Below are positions 8,327-18,164 of a stretch of DNA of 53,187 nucleotides, in pieces. The notes under the pieces were generated by a model, which worked only from the letters and a program-made list of their open reading frames with translations, was not told the DNA's origin and made no database searches. Within the stretch, counting starts at the first letter, position 1. Every line of letters starts with the position of its first letter. The stretch is from contig NZ_FOWR01000010.1 of NCBI RefSeq assembly GCF_900115495.1, positions 93,052 to 146,238 on the forward strand. The letters are read 5' to 3'. The position numbers and the translations under genes were made by a program. The stretch comes from Enterovibrio norvegicus DSM 15893. Its GTDB lineage: Bacteria > Pseudomonadota > Gammaproteobacteria > Enterobacterales > Vibrionaceae.

Positions 8327-9487
8327 TTATTCTGTGGTCAACAATTCTAGGGTTTTCAGCCACACATCCGCATCACCGTCAGGCTCTAAGCGCTTGAGGG
8401 TTTCATACGCATTGCGAGCGACATCGAATTGGTTGATTTTCATTGCGCTGTAACCAAGAATCTCCCACAAAAAAGGATCATCCTCGCCGCCCATGGCGAT
8501 AGCACGCTGCGCCAAATCTGCAGCATCTGGCCATTGCTGTAATTGAGAGGCAATACGGCATTGCGCTTTGAGCAGCGACAATTCCGGCTCTTCATTCAAT
8601 TGCGCGGCAATCACCCATGCATCTCCCCATTGGGAAGCCTGCATCAAGTACTGCAATTGGCGCTTCTGTGTTTCTCTGTCATTCAGCGCCACATCTTCTG
8701 TTACGCCTTTTGATAGCCATTGCGCGGCTTGCGATGCTTTACCCAGTTGCGCAGAAATATGCGCCATATCCAGATAATCTTGCCCCGTCAGCGCCATGCC
8801 TTGTTCTTTGGCTTGTTGATACAAACGCAGCGATTGTCGCAATTGGCCCAAGCGTGCATACGCCCCAGCTTGCTTGCGTTGCCAGCGAATATCATTGCCG
8901 TAACGCTCTTGAATGTTTCGCGTGGTATTGATCAATGCGCGATCTTGAAACAACTGCTCTTCGCTCAATGCCTTTATCTGCCACATAAACTCTGGGGCAT
9001 CGGCATAACGCGCAATCACCGCATTGGCTTGTTCCAGCGCACGGTCATAATACTGTTCCGCAAACAAAGCACGGGTATACAGCTGCTCTACAGGCTGGAA
9101 CGGCGGGAATTCTTCAAGATAAAGCTGACCATATCGCACCGCGATATCGGGTCTGCTGCGCTTCATGGAAATCGACACTAACGCACCAAAAGCATCTTGC
9201 CGAAGGCTTGGTGGCAACTTGCTGTACTTCACGGCATTGGTATAGGCGAGAGAAGCACGGTCGAGGTCGCCTTCTTGCAGGTAGATAAACCCAAGAAGAC
9301 GTTGATGCAGGGCTTTTTGCTCATCGTTATCAGGAACAAGCGCCTTAGCTAAATTGGACGCGTCTTTATATTGCTCATTCGACAGCAATTGTTCGATACG
9401 CGTGAGATGACGGGCTAAATCAGGATCGCTGGCAACCACCGAAAATGATGCGCTCATAAAGAGGATAGCAATACCGAACCCTTTCAT
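8327..9487 (-). CDS. Periplasmic tetratricopeptide-repeat protein
   Basis: A 386-residue protein with a signal peptide (about 1-19, ending VVAS) and helical repeats through the whole mature part. TPR-like units are recognisable at about 55-90 (LLGFIYLQEGDLDRASLAYTNA), 135-160, 200-235 (AGAYARLGQLRQSLRLYQQA) and 340-375 (LGYSAMKINQFDVARNAYE). It is predicted to be a secreted scaffold for protein-protein contacts. It recalls the TPR proteins that end Vibrio exbB2-exbD2-tonB2 clusters, but no TonB genes are near, so that link is weak. It is monocistronic and convergent with the binding-protein gene across the octamer repeat. Confidence 0.75.
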   Translation of the reverse strand: MKGFGIAILFMSASFSVVASDPDLARHLTRIEQLLSNEQYKDASNLAKALVPDNDEQKALHQRLLGFIYLQEGDLDRASLAYTNAVKYSKLPPSLRQDAFGALVSISMKRSRPDIAVRYGQLYLEEFPPFQPVEQLYTRALFAEQYYDRALEQANAVIARYADAPEFMWQIKALSEEQLFQDRALINTTRNIQERYGNDIRWQRKQAGAYARLGQLRQSLRLYQQAKEQGMALTGQDYLDMAHISAQLGKASQAAQWLSKGVTEDVALNDRETQKRQLQYLMQASQWGDAWVIAAQLNEEPELSLLKAQCRIASQLQQWPDAADLAQRAIAMGGEDDPFLWEILGYSAMKINQFDVARNAYETLKRLEPDGDADVWLKTLELLTTE

Positions 9488-9777
9488 ATCCCTTAGCCGT
9501 TAACGATCTGATAAATCGACTATAACGCAGATTGGTCAATACCCGTGCGTTTTAACGTCGATTTTTTGCGAGGAAACAACAATCCTCATTTTCAGGAGAA
9601 AAATAGACGTAAAAGTGAACAATTCCGCGTGATGCCTTTGTTTGAATTCCCCAAGCCCGTCCTTTCTTTTCTTCCTTCACATAAGGCTAACAACTGTGTT
9701 GCGTGTCGTAAGATATTTTTCCTGAAGCACGTTGATTCGGGCTATACTCGCCATCCCCTTATGAGACTGAGACTCCC

Positions 9778-11529
9778 ATGAAAACCTATATCCCTGGTAA
9801 AGATGCCGCACTGGAAGAATCCATCAATCGCTTTGAAGAAAAACTCACCGCGCATGGCTTCCACGTTGAACCTGTTTCTTGGCTAAACCCAGTACCCAAT
9901 GTTTGGTCTGTTCATATCCGCGATGTAGACGCGCCAATGAACTTCACCAACGGTAAAGGTGCGAGCAAGAAAGCTGCATTAGCCTCTGCATTAGGTGAGT
10001 ATTTTGAGCGTCTGTCTTGTAACTATTTCTACGCCGATTTCTACATGGGTGATGACGTTGCCAACGCACCGTTTGTGCATTACCCGAACGAGAAATGGTT
10101 TCCACTGACGGATGATGACAGCTTGCCAGAAGGTTTGCTGGATGACGCCATGTCGGCATTCTATGATCCAGAAGATACACTTGCTGCAAGCGAGCTGATT
10201 GACCTGCAATCGGGCAACGAAGAACGCGGCATTTGTGCCCTGCCTTTTGAGCGTCAACGCGACCAACACACCGTGTATGTGCCAATGAATGTGATTGGCA
10301 ACTTGTATGTGTCGAACGGCATGTCAGCAGGTAACACACAAACCGAAGCGCGCAGCCAAGCGCTGTCTGAAGTGTTCGAGCGCGCGATCAAAAACCGCAT
10401 TATCGCAGAGCGCATTAGCTTGCCGGAAATCCCAGCAGACGTGATGGCGCGCTACCCATCGGTTCAAGCATCCATCGATGCATTGATTGCCGAAGGTTTC
10501 CCTGTTGTTGCCTATGACGCGTCACTGGGTGGCAAATACCCCGTGATTTGCGTTGCGTTGTTTAACCCAAACAACGGCACCTGCTTTACCTCTTGGGGTG
10601 CGCACCCACGTTTTCAGGTCGCGCTTGAGCGTACCGTGACAGAATTGCTTCAAGGTCGCAGCCTAAAAGATCTCGATGTGTTCGAAGCACCGTCTTTCCA
10701 CGATGAAGATGTGGCCGATCACCACAACCTTGAAACCCACTTCATTGACTCATCAGGCACAGTTTCTTGGGACATGTTCAAAGCCACTGCTGACATTGAA
10801 TTTGCAGATTGGAACTTCGAAGGTACGTCACAAGAAGAATGCGATTGGCTATTGGGCAAACTGCATGCAGAAGATGCTGATGCTTACATCGCCGATTACA
10901 CCCACCTTGATGTGAATTGTTGTCGCGTCATCGTACCGGGCTGGTCAGAAATTTACCCACCAGAAGAAATTCAGCTGTGTAATAACAACCGTGGTACGGA
11001 TCTACGTGATGCCTTGTCGATGCTGCTCGCGTCTGAATACAGCGATGAGTCTGTCGAGTTCTTGTTTGATGTGCTCGAAATGGCGGATTTCGATGACAGT
11101 TACATGGTGTGTGAATTGATGGGTATTGCCCCTGATGCAAACACCGCATGGAAATCCCTCACCATTGGCGAGTTGAAGTGTCTGTTGGCACTGGCTATGG
11201 GCGATTTGGAATCTGCACAAGATTTCGCAGTGTGGAGCTTGGATTACAACGCCACGATTTATAGCCAACCGCGCGCCATCTTCATGCGCTGCCTCATTGC
11301 GAGCCTAGAGCTTGCACAAGACGATGTCCGTGATCCTGCGGAATACCGTCAGGCATTTGGCTTTATATACGGTGAAGAAACCACGGATGCCGTTTGGGAT
11401 TCTATCTCAGGTGACATTCGCTTCTTTGGTTTAACCGCACCAGATGCCGATCTCACGGCATTTGGCGCCCACCAAAAGCTGCTTGGCTCTTATAACAAGC
11501 TACAAATCGCCAAGGCGACACTGTCTTAA
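9778..11529 (+). CDS. ycaO: YcaO, RimO-associated ATP-dependent cyclodehydratase-like protein
   Basis: A 583-residue YcaO protein, close to the 586 residues of the E. coli protein, which assists RimO-dependent methylthiolation of ribosomal protein S12. The two ATP/Mg-binding glutamate helices of the fold are visible: ALGEYFERLS near 72-81 and ALSEVFERAIKNR near 195-207. A helical C-terminal region follows from about 420. It lies directly upstream of focA-pflB, as in E. coli, and is separated from focA by a strong hairpin and an FNR-type promoter, so it is probably a separate transcript. The 290 bases upstream hold no other gene I can support; TATACT at 9743 is a possible -10. Confidence 0.93.
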   Translation: MKTYIPGKDAALEESINRFEEKLTAHGFHVEPVSWLNPVPNVWSVHIRDVDAPMNFTNGKGASKKAALASALGEYFERLSCNYFYADFYMGDDVANAPFVHYPNEKWFPLTDDDSLPEGLLDDAMSAFYDPEDTLAASELIDLQSGNEERGICALPFERQRDQHTVYVPMNVIGNLYVSNGMSAGNTQTEARSQALSEVFERAIKNRIIAERISLPEIPADVMARYPSVQASIDALIAEGFPVVAYDASLGGKYPVICVALFNPNNGTCFTSWGAHPRFQVALERTVTELLQGRSLKDLDVFEAPSFHDEDVADHHNLETHFIDSSGTVSWDMFKATADIEFADWNFEGTSQEECDWLLGKLHAEDADAYIADYTHLDVNCCRVIVPGWSEIYPPEEIQLCNNNRGTDLRDALSMLLASEYSDESVEFLFDVLEMADFDDSYMVCELMGIAPDANTAWKSLTIGELKCLLALAMGDLESAQDFAVWSLDYNATIYSQPRAIFMRCLIASLELAQDDVRDPAEYRQAFGFIYGEETTDAVWDSISGDIRFFGLTAPDADLTAFGAHQKLLGSYNKLQIAKATLS

Positions 11530-11553
11530 TAAGAGAACTATCAGCAAATCATT

Positions 11554-11593
11554 CCGCTTATGAATGGCCTCACACCGAGGCATTCATAAGCGG
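11554..11593. terminator. Long hairpin after ycaO
   Basis: CCGCTTATGAATG at 11554-11566 pairs perfectly with 11581-11593, and CCTC/GAGG extends the stem beyond one bulged G around the loop ACACC. No T-run follows, so it could be a terminator that acts with a factor or a 3' end protector. The rest of the 11530-11845 gap is very AT-rich and holds the focA promoter. Confidence 0.65.
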
Positions 11594-11779
11594 TTGATTG
11601 CAATGCTTTCCCGCAACATTGATAACCAAAACTCGACGTTTCCTTCCTTTAAAGTACGTAATTTAATTACAATTCAATTTTATTTGAGAATGTTTAAATT
11701 TTTTATATTTAATAAAATCAACAATATATAAATTTTAAGCCAAAAATAGCCGTTTTAAATGTTATAAAATTTCACAACA

Positions 11780-11793
11780 ATGATCTAAATCAA
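11780..11793 (+). promoter_or_regulatory. FNR-type operator upstream of focA
   Basis: ATGATCTAAATCAA matches the FNR consensus TTGATNNNNATCAA at all but the first base. Its centre lies about 41.5 bases before the start expected from the -10 candidate TACTAT (11816-11821), the classic position for anaerobic activation. FNR control of focA-pfl is known in enterobacteria; here it is inferred from sequence and spacing. Confidence 0.7.
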
Positions 11794-11815
11794 TTTTGAT
11801 GGAACACCCCTCTGG

Positions 11816-11821
11816 TACTAT
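11816..11821 (+). promoter_or_regulatory. Candidate -10 element of the focA promoter
   Basis: TACTAT is the best -10-like hexamer between the FNR-type box and the focA start. No good -35 is seen, as expected of an activator-dependent promoter. Confidence 0.45.
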
Positions 11822-11845
11822 TCTTTCAGCGAAATTTGGAGACCA

Positions 11846-12721
11846 GTGGGTACTATCGTGAAGACTCAAACCAACCCTTTTGACGCACTGATGCCGCCAG
11901 CCATGGCGCAAAAAGCTGAAGATGTCGGGGTTTACAAGGCAACTAAAGCGCCTTTCCAATCTTTTATCCTCGCCATCACTGCTGGCGTATTCATTTCTAT
12001 TGCTTTCGTTTTCTACACCACAGTGACCGCTGGTGCGAGTGATGCGCCTTGGGGTCTCGTCAAATTTGTTGGCGGTATTGCCTTCAGCCTCGGCCTTATT
12101 CTGGTTGTTGTTTGTGGCGGTGAACTCTTTACCTCTACCGTATTAACAACCGTCGCAAAAGCCAATAACCGTATTACTTGGACTCAACTGGGTCGCAACT
12201 GGGTAACGGTCTATTTCGGTAACATGGTCGGCGCACTCTTTTTCGTTGCAATGATTTGGTTTGCTGGCCAGCACATGGCGGGCAACGGCGACTGGGGCAT
12301 CAATGCCATGAAGATTGCCCAACACAAGTTGCACCACACCTTCTTACAAGCCGTTATTCTGGGCACGCTTTGTAACCTGATGGTATGTCTAGCTGTCTGG
12401 ATGACCTATTCATGTCGCAGTGTCTCAGACAAGATTCTCGTGATGATGCTTCCAGTTGCTATGTTTGTCGCAGCGGGCTTTGAGCACAGCATTGCCAACA
12501 TGTTCATGGTTCCAATGGGCATCGTCATCAACAATTTCGCGAGCCCTGAATTTTGGGCAGCAACAGGATATAGTGCAGCTGATTTCGCCGATTTGACGGT
12601 AAGCAACTTTATCCTGAACAACTTAATTCCAGTAACCATCGGAAACATCATTGGTGGTGGCCTACTTGTAGGCATGACGTACTGGCTGATTCATCTACGT
12701 GGCGAACAAGCTCATAGCTAA
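11846..12721 (+). CDS. focA: Formate channel FocA
   Basis: The pentameric inner-membrane formate/nitrite-family channel that exports formate made by PflB. It is 291 residues from a GTG at 11846; a second GTG at 11858 gives an N-terminus (VKTQTNPFD) that aligns better with E. coli FocA, so the true start may be four codons later. GGAGA at 11838 is oddly spaced for both. Family signatures are clear: ITAGVFISIAF, CGGELFTS, YFGNMVGAL, the gating His in MVPMGI-adjacent GFEHSIANMF, and IPVTIGNIIGG. Six membrane segments are evident. It lies 71 bases before pflB and is probably co-transcribed with it. Confidence 0.94.
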   Translation: MGTIVKTQTNPFDALMPPAMAQKAEDVGVYKATKAPFQSFILAITAGVFISIAFVFYTTVTAGASDAPWGLVKFVGGIAFSLGLILVVVCGGELFTSTVLTTVAKANNRITWTQLGRNWVTVYFGNMVGALFFVAMIWFAGQHMAGNGDWGINAMKIAQHKLHHTFLQAVILGTLCNLMVCLAVWMTYSCRSVSDKILVMMLPVAMFVAAGFEHSIANMFMVPMGIVINNFASPEFWAATGYSAADFADLTVSNFILNNLIPVTIGNIIGGGLLVGMTYWLIHLRGEQAHS

Positions 12722-12792
12722 GCACTAGCTCAGCGTATTCGACACGAACACTTATTTTTCTTTTCTACTGAATTTAAACAGGTAGGTACATC

Positions 12793-15069
12793 ATGGCAGA
12801 GCAATTTACTCAAGCGTGGGAAGGCTTCGCAGCCGGCGACTGGCAGACTGAAGTTAACGTTCGTGACTTCATCCAGAAGAACTACACCCCATACGAAGGC
12901 GACGAGTCTTTCCTAGTTACTGAAGGTACTGAAGCGACTAACGCGCTTTGGGACAAAGTAATGGAAGGCATCAAGCTTGAGAACTCAACTCACGCGCCAG
13001 TAGATTTCGATACTTCAGTTATCTCTACTATTACTGCTCATGACGCTGGTTACATCATCAAAGATCTTGAAAAGATCGTTGGTCTGCAAACTGAAGCGCC
13101 ACTGAAACGTGCACTTATCCCTAACGGTGGTGTACGCATGATCGAAGGTTCTTGCAAAGCGTATGATCGCGAGCTTGACCCAATGGTTTCTAAAATTTAC
13201 TCAGAATACCGCAAGACACACAACCAAGGCGTTTTCGATATCTACACGCCAGATATCATGAACTGCCGTAAGTCTGGTATTTTGACCGGTCTTCCTGATG
13301 CATACGGCCGTGGCCGCATCATCGGTGACTACCGTCGCGTTGCACTTTACGGTGTAGATTTCCTGATGAAGGACAAAGCTAAGCAATTCCATTCGCTACA
13401 AGCGAAACTGGAAGCTGGCGACGATCTACAAATGACCATGCAACTGCGTGAAGAGATTCAAGAGCAATACCGTGCTCTAGGCCAAATCAAAGAGATGGCG
13501 AAGAAATACGGTGCAGACATCTCTGGTCCTGCAACCACAGCTCAAGAAGCGGTTCAGTGGGTTTACTTCGGCTACCTAGCTGCAGTGAAATCTCAAAACG
13601 GTGCTGCAATGTCTCTAGGCCGTACTTCTACGTTCCTAGACGTGTACATCGAGCGTGACATTGCCGAAGGCAAGATCACCGAAGTTGAAGCTCAAGAAAT
13701 GATCGACCACTTCGTCATGAAGCTGCGTATGGTTCGTTTCCTACGTACGCCTGAGTACGATGAGCTGTTCTCTGGTGACCCAATCTGGGCAACAGAATCA
13801 ATGGGTGGTATGGGTGTTGACGGTCGCACACTGGTAAGCCGTACTAACTTCCGCTTCCTGAACACGCTTTACACCATGGGTCCAAGCCCAGAGCCAAACA
13901 TCACTGTACTTTGGTCTGAGCAACTGCCTGTAGGCTTCAAGAAGTTCTGTGCGAAAGTATCTATCGATACGTCTTCAATCCAGTACGAAAACGATGACCT
14001 AATGCGTCCAGATTTCGACAACGATGACTACGCTATCGCTTGTTGTGTATCGCCACAGGTTATTGGTAAGCACATGCAGTTCTTCGGCGCGCGTGCAAAC
14101 CTTGCTAAAACACTATTGTATGTAATCAACGGTGGTGTGGATGAGAAGCTGAAACTTCAAGTAGGTCCTAAGCAAGCGCCTATGGCTGATGAAGTTCTAG
14201 ATTTCGACAAAGTGTGGGCTGGCCTAGACAACTTCATGGATTGGTTGGCAACACAGTACGTGACCGCACTGAACGCGATCCACTACTCACACGACAAGTA
14301 CAGCTACGAAGCATCGCTAATGGCGCTGATGGATCGTGACGTTTACCGTACTATGGCGTGTGGTATCGCAGGTCTATCTGTCGCGGCTGACTCACTGTCT
14401 GCTATCAAGTACGCGAAAGTTAAACCAGTTCGTGACGAAGACGGCATTGCTATCGATTTCGAAATCGAAGGCGACTATCCGAAGTTTGGTAACAACGACT
14501 CACGTGTTGATGACATGGCGTGTCAGCTTGTTGAAAACTTCATGAACAAGATCCGTAAGCTGAAGACTTACCGTAACGCGGTACCTACTCAGTCTATCCT
14601 GACTATCACGTCAAACGTGGTATACGGTAAGAAGACAGGTAACACCCCTGACGGTCGTCGTGCTGGCGCACCATTCGCACCGGGCGCAAACCCAATGCAC
14701 GGTCGTGACGAGAAAGGTGCAGTAGCATCTCTAACGTCTGTAGGTAAACTGCCATTTGCTCACGCAAAAGACGGTATCTCTTACACCTTCTCTATCGTGC
14801 CTAACGCACTAGGTAAAGATGGCGACACGCAGAAAGCGAACCTTGCTGGTCTAATGGACGGTTACTTCCACCACGAATCAGGCATCGAGGGTGGTCAACA
14901 CCTGAACGTGAACGTTCTGAACCGTGAAACACTGGAAGACGCCGTTAAGCACCCAGAGAAATACCCACAGCTGACTATCCGTGTATCGGGCTACGCTGTG
15001 CGTTTCAACTCTCTGACTGCTGAACAGCAAAAAGACGTTATCGCACGTACATTCACTGAATCTCTATAA
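12793..15069 (+). CDS. pflB: Pyruvate formate-lyase
   Basis: A 758-residue glycyl-radical enzyme that splits pyruvate and CoA into acetyl-CoA and formate. The catalytic cysteine pair is visible in [10 protein letters not shown] (about 417-418), and the radical glycine is Gly733 in RVSGYAVRF near the C-terminus. Length and motifs match E. coli PflB (759 residues). Codon use is strongly optimised, as expected of a very highly expressed gene. The ATG lies after AGGTAGG. It is in the focA operon, with its activase pflA downstream after a terminator. Confidence 0.97.
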   Translation: MAEQFTQAWEGFAAGDWQTEVNVRDFIQKNYTPYEGDESFLVTEGTEATNALWDKVMEGIKLENSTHAPVDFDTSVISTITAHDAGYIIKDLEKIVGLQTEAPLKRALIPNGGVRMIEGSCKAYDRELDPMVSKIYSEYRKTHNQGVFDIYTPDIMNCRKSGILTGLPDAYGRGRIIGDYRRVALYGVDFLMKDKAKQFHSLQAKLEAGDDLQMTMQLREEIQEQYRALGQIKEMAKKYGADISGPATTAQEAVQWVYFGYLAAVKSQNGAAMSLGRTSTFLDVYIERDIAEGKITEVEAQEMIDHFVMKLRMVRFLRTPEYDELFSGDPIWATESMGGMGVDGRTLVSRTNFRFLNTLYTMGPSPEPNITVLWSEQLPVGFKKFCAKVSIDTSSIQYENDDLMRPDFDNDDYAIACCVSPQVIGKHMQFFGARANLAKTLLYVINGGVDEKLKLQVGPKQAPMADEVLDFDKVWAGLDNFMDWLATQYVTALNAIHYSHDKYSYEASLMALMDRDVYRTMACGIAGLSVAADSLSAIKYAKVKPVRDEDGIAIDFEIEGDYPKFGNNDSRVDDMACQLVENFMNKIRKLKTYRNAVPTQSILTITSNVVYGKKTGNTPDGRRAGAPFAPGANPMHGRDEKGAVASLTSVGKLPFAHAKDGISYTFSIVPNALGKDGDTQKANLAGLMDGYFHHESGIEGGQHLNVNVLNRETLEDAVKHPEKYPQLTIRVSGYAVRFNSLTAEQQKDVIARTFTESL

Positions 15070-15090
15070 TCTGAGCATTCACTGAGTGAT

Positions 15091-15122
15091 AAAAAACACC
15101 TCCCATGTGGAGGTGTTTTTTT
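15091..15122 (+). terminator. Terminator after pflB
   Basis: The stem CACCTCC/GGAGGTG, extended by A/T pairs, with loop CATGT runs into seven Ts. The remaining bases to pflA (15123-15360) show no further structure and presumably hold a weak pflA promoter. Confidence 0.92.
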
Positions 15123-15360
15123 ATGTCTGTTTCTCTAAAAATACACCGCGTTTTATCCGCACTATTCAGCCTTCATTACGCTGGCTAAATGACAGCCATT
15201 CTCATTCATTTTGACGCGAAAAATGGCGATTTTCTCTGATCTTACCTTCCGCCTTCAACACCTTGAGATTCCTTACCCTCTTTCCGTTTATTCACTTTAG
15301 ATACGCACAGAACTGTAATAAAATAACACCTTACTTTTTACAGTGGTTTTGGAGAATCTC

Positions 15361-16101
15361 ATGTCGGTAAATGGCCGTATCCACTCCTTTGAATCTTGTG
15401 GCACCGTTGATGGTCCGGGCATTCGTTCTATCGTGTTCCTTCAAGGATGTTTGATGCGCTGTAAGTACTGTCATAACCGCGATACATGGGATCTCGATGA
15501 CGGACGAGAAGTGACCGTTGAAGAGCTAATGAAAGACGTGCTTGCCTACCGCCATTTCATCAACGCATCTGGCGGCGGTGTCACGGCGTCTGGCGGTGAA
15601 GCCATGCTTCAGCCTGAATTTGTGCGCGATTTCTTCAGTGCTGCCAAAGCAGAAGGTATTCATACCTGTCTGGACACCAATGGTTATATCCGTAAACACA
15701 CTGACGTGATTGATGAAGTGTTGGACGTGACCGATCTTGTGATGCTCGACCTAAAGCAGATCAACGATGAAGTGCACCAGAACCTGGTAGGCGTGCCAAA
15801 CAAACGCGTATTGGACTTTGCACGTTACCTTCACCAGCGCGGCCAAAAAACGTGGATCCGCTACGTGGTTGTACCGGGCTACACCGACGATGAAGATTCA
15901 GCACATCGCTTGGGTGAATTCATCAAAGACATGGAAAACATTGAGAAAGTCGAAATGCTGCCGTACCACCAGCTAGGTGCTCACAAATGGGAAGCACTGG
16001 GCTACGAGTACGAGCTAAAAGACGTGAGTCCACCGAAGAAAGAAACCATGGAAAACCTGAAAAACATTCTGGAAAGCTACGGCTTAACAGTGATGTACTG
16101 A
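15361..16101 (+). CDS. pflA: Pyruvate formate-lyase activating enzyme
   Basis: A radical SAM enzyme that generates the glycyl radical on PflB. It is 246 residues from ATG 15361, equal to E. coli PflA; an upstream in-frame start at 15343 was rejected because TTGGAG is spaced for 15361. The [4Fe-4S] cluster cysteines are Cys30, Cys34 and Cys37 in GCLMRCKYC, followed by the NRDTWD segment. The SAM-binding [12 protein letters not shown] and the DTNG motif are intact. It is separated from pflB by a strong terminator, so its expression can be set independently. Confidence 0.96.
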   Translation: MSVNGRIHSFESCGTVDGPGIRSIVFLQGCLMRCKYCHNRDTWDLDDGREVTVEELMKDVLAYRHFINASGGGVTASGGEAMLQPEFVRDFFSAAKAEGIHTCLDTNGYIRKHTDVIDEVLDVTDLVMLDLKQINDEVHQNLVGVPNKRVLDFARYLHQRGQKTWIRYVVVPGYTDDEDSAHRLGEFIKDMENIEKVEMLPYHQLGAHKWEALGYEYELKDVSPPKKETMENLKNILESYGLTVMY

Positions 16102-16115
16102 TTGGGACACTCTCC

Positions 16116-16144
16116 AAAAAAACCGACGTAACGTCGGTTTTTTT
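16116..16144. terminator. Bidirectional terminator, pflA / CbiM-like gene
   Basis: AAAAAAACCGACGT/ACGTCGGTTTTTTT forms a perfect stem with T-runs on both strands between convergent genes. Confidence 0.9.
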
Positions 16145-16171
16145 CTGCCTATCATTCGGGTGCATTCGGGC

Positions 16172-16819
16172 TTATCGATCCGGCGACAAATACTCCCTGT
16201 CATAAAAGGTGCGTAGCCAGTGCGGCCGATAAACCGACATCAGCGTCACCGCCATGCCGTTGAGCAAGCCTTCCGGGAACCAAATCAGTACCGCCAGCAT
16301 CAAATAGTTATGGGTAATGGTTTCCCAGGAATACAGGCCAGAGACCCAATACCCCGCCGACACCACTATCAAGTGCAGCACAATAGTAAACGCCGCATTA
16401 AAGAAGCCCGCAATGAAGATATACACAAACAGATGTCGGCTGAGGTAACGGTAGGAAAGCCAGAAGATGGCGTAACTCACAAAGGCCGGAATCACCGCCG
16501 TGGTGACGGCATAGAGCCCCACATCCATCACTGGTAACAGGCCAAAGCCCACCATCAAGGCAAGCGGGATCATAGCAATCCATACCGCGATCCTCGGGCC
16601 ATGACAGAGCGTCAGTACCGTCATCCCCAGAAAATGAATATCCAGCCCTTCGCGAATGCCGGCTTTCAGCGCCCACAAGCAAAACAACACAATGCCACTG
16701 GCAAACACCAAGTGTTGATAGCCTTTGTCTTGGCGCATTTTCTGCCACCCATCCCTTGGCCAACAAAGCCAAAGCATGACCAGCAAAACAGCCCAACCAA
16801 ATACCTGCCAATACAACAT
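16172..16819 (-). CDS. CbiM-like integral membrane protein (ECF-type S component relative)
   Basis: A 215-residue protein with about six hydrophobic segments. GIREGLDIHFLGMTVLTL and FFNAAFTIVLH resemble the CbiM/energy-coupling-factor permease family for cobalt or nickel uptake, but the N-terminal metal-binding histidine seen in true CbiM is not at the start of this protein. No CbiN, CbiQ or CbiO genes are nearby, so any transport would need partners elsewhere. ATG 16819 follows ACAGGGA and was preferred to an upstream TTG at 16846. Convergent with pflA. The family call is moderate and the substrate is unknown. Confidence 0.65.
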   Translation of the reverse strand: MLYWQVFGWAVLLVMLWLCWPRDGWQKMRQDKGYQHLVFASGIVLFCLWALKAGIREGLDIHFLGMTVLTLCHGPRIAVWIAMIPLALMVGFGLLPVMDVGLYAVTTAVIPAFVSYAIFWLSYRYLSRHLFVYIFIAGFFNAAFTIVLHLIVVSAGYWVSGLYSWETITHNYLMLAVLIWFPEGLLNGMAVTLMSVYRPHWLRTFYDREYLSPDR

Positions 16820-17024
16820 AAAATCCCTGTTATTTTTCGCTCTCAAACGTCGACTATTTTGTGAAATTTCACGTTAAAAAGCGTAACTAACCTGTGTCCA
16901 GATCAAAAAATAGAACCACACCAACTGTTAATCTGTGGCACATGAATTGCCAAACTTCTCACCTCAAACGTATAACTAAGAGACTGTTTGGATAAAGAAT
17001 TTTTATCTTTTTGAGGCAACAACC

Positions 17025-17531
17025 ATGGAAATGACACACGCTCAGCGTCTTATCCTCTCTAACCAGTACACCTTGATGTCGCAACTTGATCCACAAAACG
17101 CAGAAAAGTATCAACGCCTACAAACCATTGTAGAGCGTGGTTATGCCCTGCAAATGCGTGAATTGGACAAAAACTTCGGCGAAATGTCAGAAGACCTTTG
17201 CCGCCAAGTTGTTGATGTGATGGAAATGCACCACGCACTGCAAGAGTCTTTCCGCATGTTGGAATCTGGCACACGCTGCGAATGCGATGTGGATGAGCGT
17301 CGTCTGCAATTCTGGGGCTTTGATGCCGCTACGGAAACTCACCTGATGCACTACGTGCGTTTCCTGACAGACAACGAAGGCCTTTACCCACAATTCGACA
17401 AAGGTTCGCACCACTTCAACAGCCAAACGCCGATGCTGGCAAAATACCAGCGTATGTTGCAAGTGTGGCGCAACTGCCCACGTCAGTACCACCTATGTGG
17501 CAACGAATTGTGCCAAATCGTTAACGCCTGA
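17025..17531 (+). CDS. yfbU: YfbU family protein (UPF0304)
   Basis: A 168-residue cytoplasmic protein of the YfbU family. [40 protein letters not shown] and [11 protein letters not shown] match the family from end to end, with one small insertion around residues 82-90. The function is not established; work in E. coli linked it to cell survival. In E. coli it lies near yfbV-ackA-pta; here those genes are about 26 kb away. The 178 bases upstream contain its promoter. Confidence 0.92.
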   Translation: MEMTHAQRLILSNQYTLMSQLDPQNAEKYQRLQTIVERGYALQMRELDKNFGEMSEDLCRQVVDVMEMHHALQESFRMLESGTRCECDVDERRLQFWGFDAATETHLMHYVRFLTDNEGLYPQFDKGSHHFNSQTPMLAKYQRMLQVWRNCPRQYHLCGNELCQIVNA

Positions 17532-17566
17532 TCGCGTTTAACACCATACCTAAACACCCTGAGAAT

Positions 17567-17597
17567 GCCCTCAACCTTGATTGGACGAGGGCTTTTT
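17567..17597 (+). terminator. Terminator after yfbU
   Basis: GCCCTC at 17567-17572 pairs with GAGGGC at 17587-17592 and is followed by five Ts. Confidence 0.82.
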
Positions 17598-17824
17598 ATT
17601 GCCTGCTTTTCATCATTAAAATTACTCATCGTAACGCGCAAATTAATTTATTTGCGCCCACTGCCAAACGGTTGTCTAATCGCCATGCACCCAAAGGGTT
17701 CCATCATACCGACGAGGTGTATACAGGCAGATCGCTGTGCTTAAACGATTGAAATAACGCACATATCCATGCCACTGTCTCTTCATACCGTGCCTGTCTG
17801 CAGCACGGCTGTGTGGGAATGAAA

Positions 17825-18010
17825 ATGAAGCCTTTCGCAAACCATGATGATCAGGTACTTAGCCTGATGACCCTTTGCGACTCCGCAGCTACAGTCCAAC
17901 CGCAACATCAACCCAAGCCCCTTTCGGCAACGGCGCGCAGGAAAAAATCCGCATCGAGGCGGACACGTCGCCATGACGCGAATTTCCTGATCTATCCAAC
18001 GCTACCGTGA
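17825..18010 (+). CDS. Candidate leader ORF upstream of speA
   Basis: A 61-codon ORF from ATG 17825 (in-frame GTG 17813 and ATG 17819 are alternatives) ends 154 bases before speA. Its codon pattern looks coding. Residues 40-53 form an arginine/lysine block (TARRKKSASRRTRR) that includes two AGG codons and one CGG, which are rare in the neighbouring genes. The peptide ends LIYPTLP. Short inverted repeats follow (GCGAAC/GTTCGC at 18044-18058, ACATG/CATGT around 18119-18138). Placement before arginine decarboxylase and the arginine block suggest a regulatory leader peptide, comparable in idea to the SpeF leader. It may also be chance or a small independent protein. Confidence 0.45.
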   Translation: MKPFANHDDQVLSLMTLCDSAATVQPQHQPKPLSATARRKKSASRRTRRHDANFLIYPTLP

Positions 18011-18164
18011 GCGCGAGACATGCACGCTCAATGAGTCGTCTCAGCGAACACCGTTCGCGTTAACACAATCGTTATCTCCATAATTTTCGGTATATGCCGT
18101 CGCTTTGCAGCACGCTGCACATGGCTTATTTGGCATGTACCCAATCACCGTATGAGGAAAGAAC

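Noticed and set aside
8076-8363. Minus-strand 95-codon ORF rich in Leu/Thr/Ser
   Set aside because: It is the translation of the octamer array read backwards plus antisense of the binding-protein gene.
9545-9781. 78-codon ORF just before ycaO
   Set aside because: It covers the ycaO promoter region, overlaps the ycaO start, and its composition is not protein-like.
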